From RDYZ01 sp964518905 (GTDB lineage: Bacteria; Cyanobacteriota; Cyanobacteriia; Cyanobacteriales; Geitlerinemataceae), in the NCBI GenBank assembly GCA_964518905.1, contig CAZFJL010000002.1, forward strand, positions 62,001 through 126,000: a stretch of DNA of 64,000 bases, in the 5' to 3' direction. Positions within the stretch are counted from its first letter, which is position 1. Each line of letters starts with the position of its first letter. A program made the position numbers and the translations under genes. Under the pieces are notes generated by a model, which saw only the letters and a program-made list of their open reading frames with translations, was not told where the DNA came from and ran no database searches. Shown one piece after another: positions 63,252 to 64,000 of the stretch.

Positions 63252-63710
63252 ATGTCTGAACATACGGTAGAGACGTTAGAACCGACTCAAACTGTCCTTG
63301 TGGTTGAAGACGATCCGGTCAATTTGCGCATTTTTCAAAAAATCCTTAAACGACGCGGTAACTTCAACGCGGTTCATTCAGAAAATGTGTTGGAGATTTT
63401 TGAACTGACAACCTCCGGCGCGATCGACCTGGTTTTGATGGACGTTTCACTGACCAATAGCCGCTACAACGATCAGCCGGTTGATGGTCTGTGGATTACG
63501 AAAACTCTGAAGAGTGATCCCTATACTCAAGATTTACCCATAATTTTGGTGACGGCCAATGCCATGGTGGGCGATCGCGAGCGTTTTCTCAAGGAAAGCG
63601 GAGCTAACGACTATGTCTCGAAACCGATCATCGATCAGAATCAGTTTATTGAGCTGATTCGCCAATATCTCGCTGTCCTCAACCCTAATCCCCTAAAAAA
63701 TGCATCCTAA
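63252..63710 (+). CDS. Response regulator receiver protein
   Basis: A 152-residue single receiver domain. VLVVEDDPVNLRIFQKILKR holds the acidic pair, LVLMDVSL the phosphoacceptor Asp, VTANAMVGDRERFL the Thr/Ala switch, and YVSKPI the lysine. There is no output domain, so it probably acts by protein contact. ATG 63252 has a ribosome site (GGAGG, 63238-63242); a GTG at 63234 is in frame. The kinase partner is not in view. Confidence 0.92.
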   Translation: MSEHTVETLEPTQTVLVVEDDPVNLRIFQKILKRRGNFNAVHSENVLEIFELTTSGAIDLVLMDVSLTNSRYNDQPVDGLWITKTLKSDPYTQDLPIILVTANAMVGDRERFLKESGANDYVSKPIIDQNQFIELIRQYLAVLNPNPLKNAS

Positions 63711-63908
63711 CGATGCCCACTAAACGCCGCGATGCCCGTTGAATAAGTTGAATAAAAAGTTGAACGCCAACTTGAATATCGAGCGAAATCCCTAGCCGAA
63801 CATCAAGCCGATCGCCAATACGAATTGATTCCCTGTATTCCCTCCCGCCTTTCACCGTAAGATAGGGGTAATTCGTAACGAAACTTCAACTTTTCAAGTA
63901 TTCCGTCC

Positions 63909-64000
63909 ATGACAGATCGACTGATCCGCGCGACCGCTGCCGATGGTGGTATCCGTTGTGTCGGTGCTATTACGACCAATCTCGTTGAAGAGGCGCGATC
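63909..64000 (+). CDS. hslO: 33-kDa chaperonin HslO (Hsp33), 5' part
   Basis: The first 30 codons of a gene cut by the window edge. MTDRLIRATAADGGIRCVGA and ITTNLVEEAR match the start of Hsp33, a redox-activated holdase. An unusual cysteine is present at residue 17, where many homologues have another small residue. The zinc-binding end lies outside. Confidence 0.85.
   Translation, partial: MTDRLIRATAADGGIRCVGAITTNLVEEAR

Noticed and set aside
1..64000. tRNA, rRNA or riboswitch genes
   Set aside because: No T-loop-like motif in a foldable context, rRNA core sequence or known riboswitch core was recognised by eye; a covariance search would be needed to exclude them.

Overview
This window is chromosomal DNA of a cyanobacterium. 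The octamer GCGATCGC (HIP1) recurs throughout, and several genes are typical of oxygenic phototrophs: ndhL, a chlororespiratory-reduction-7 homologue, a Psb32/TPM protein, the ferredoxin-thioredoxin reductase variable chain, a GUN4 domain, DUF2854 and an LCIB-type carbonic-anhydrase-fold protein. Genus cannot be set from the sequence alone.

Layout. 0-3 kb: end of a peptide-binding lipoprotein gene, a membrane desaturase and a tandem universal stress protein. 3-13 kb: an Uma2-family gene and smc, then an accessory patch. A NucS-like nuclease gene sits between two copies of the smc 3' end (198 bp, about 95% identical). An HNH endonuclease plus C5-cytosine methyltransferase pair sits between two copies of an 80-bp promoter-bearing sequence (78/80 identical). 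A PP2C phosphatase follows. 13-24 kb: a cNMP/RsbU-type phosphatase, murE, glutaredoxin, a TSUP exporter, gpmI, secG, deoC, lipA, a TM2 protein and a thioredoxin-reductase-like flavoprotein. 24-27 kb: nitroreductase, peroxiredoxin and a PerR-like regulator (with operator candidates), flanked by inverted remnants of an IS200/IS605-like end; then ftrV. 27-33 kb: a six-copy 15-bp tandem repeat, a 1187-residue repetitive protein with a lysine-rich block and an EF-hand loop, and a kinase-GUN4 protein whose VAIK lysine is glutamine.

33-45 kb: rph, MscS, trmB, mutY, an aminoglycoside-phosphotransferase-fold kinase, psb32, CRR7, DUF2854, a second Uma2 gene with a truncated DUF29 remnant, an MntA/HepT pair, LCIB-like and cysQ. 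45-57 kb: a propeller-transglutaminase protein, a DUF815 ATPase, a MacB-like permease, a DUF4346-thymidylate-synthase-like fusion, clpP-clpX, an RCK channel lacking the TVGYG filter, a zinc-ribbon membrane protein and proA. 58-64 kb: an ArsA-like ATPase, an alpha/beta hydrolase, a glycosyltransferase, the trpA-DUF3007-ndhL group, a response regulator and the start of hslO.

Most genes are housekeeping. The notable content is (a) the smc/PP2C interval, where two nuclease cassettes each lie between direct repeats of host sequence; (b) many short non-autonomous palindromic or TIR elements, one inserted into a REP-like palindrome with a TA duplication; and (c) the repetitive protein/atypical kinase pair. 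No tRNA, rRNA or CRISPR array was recognised.
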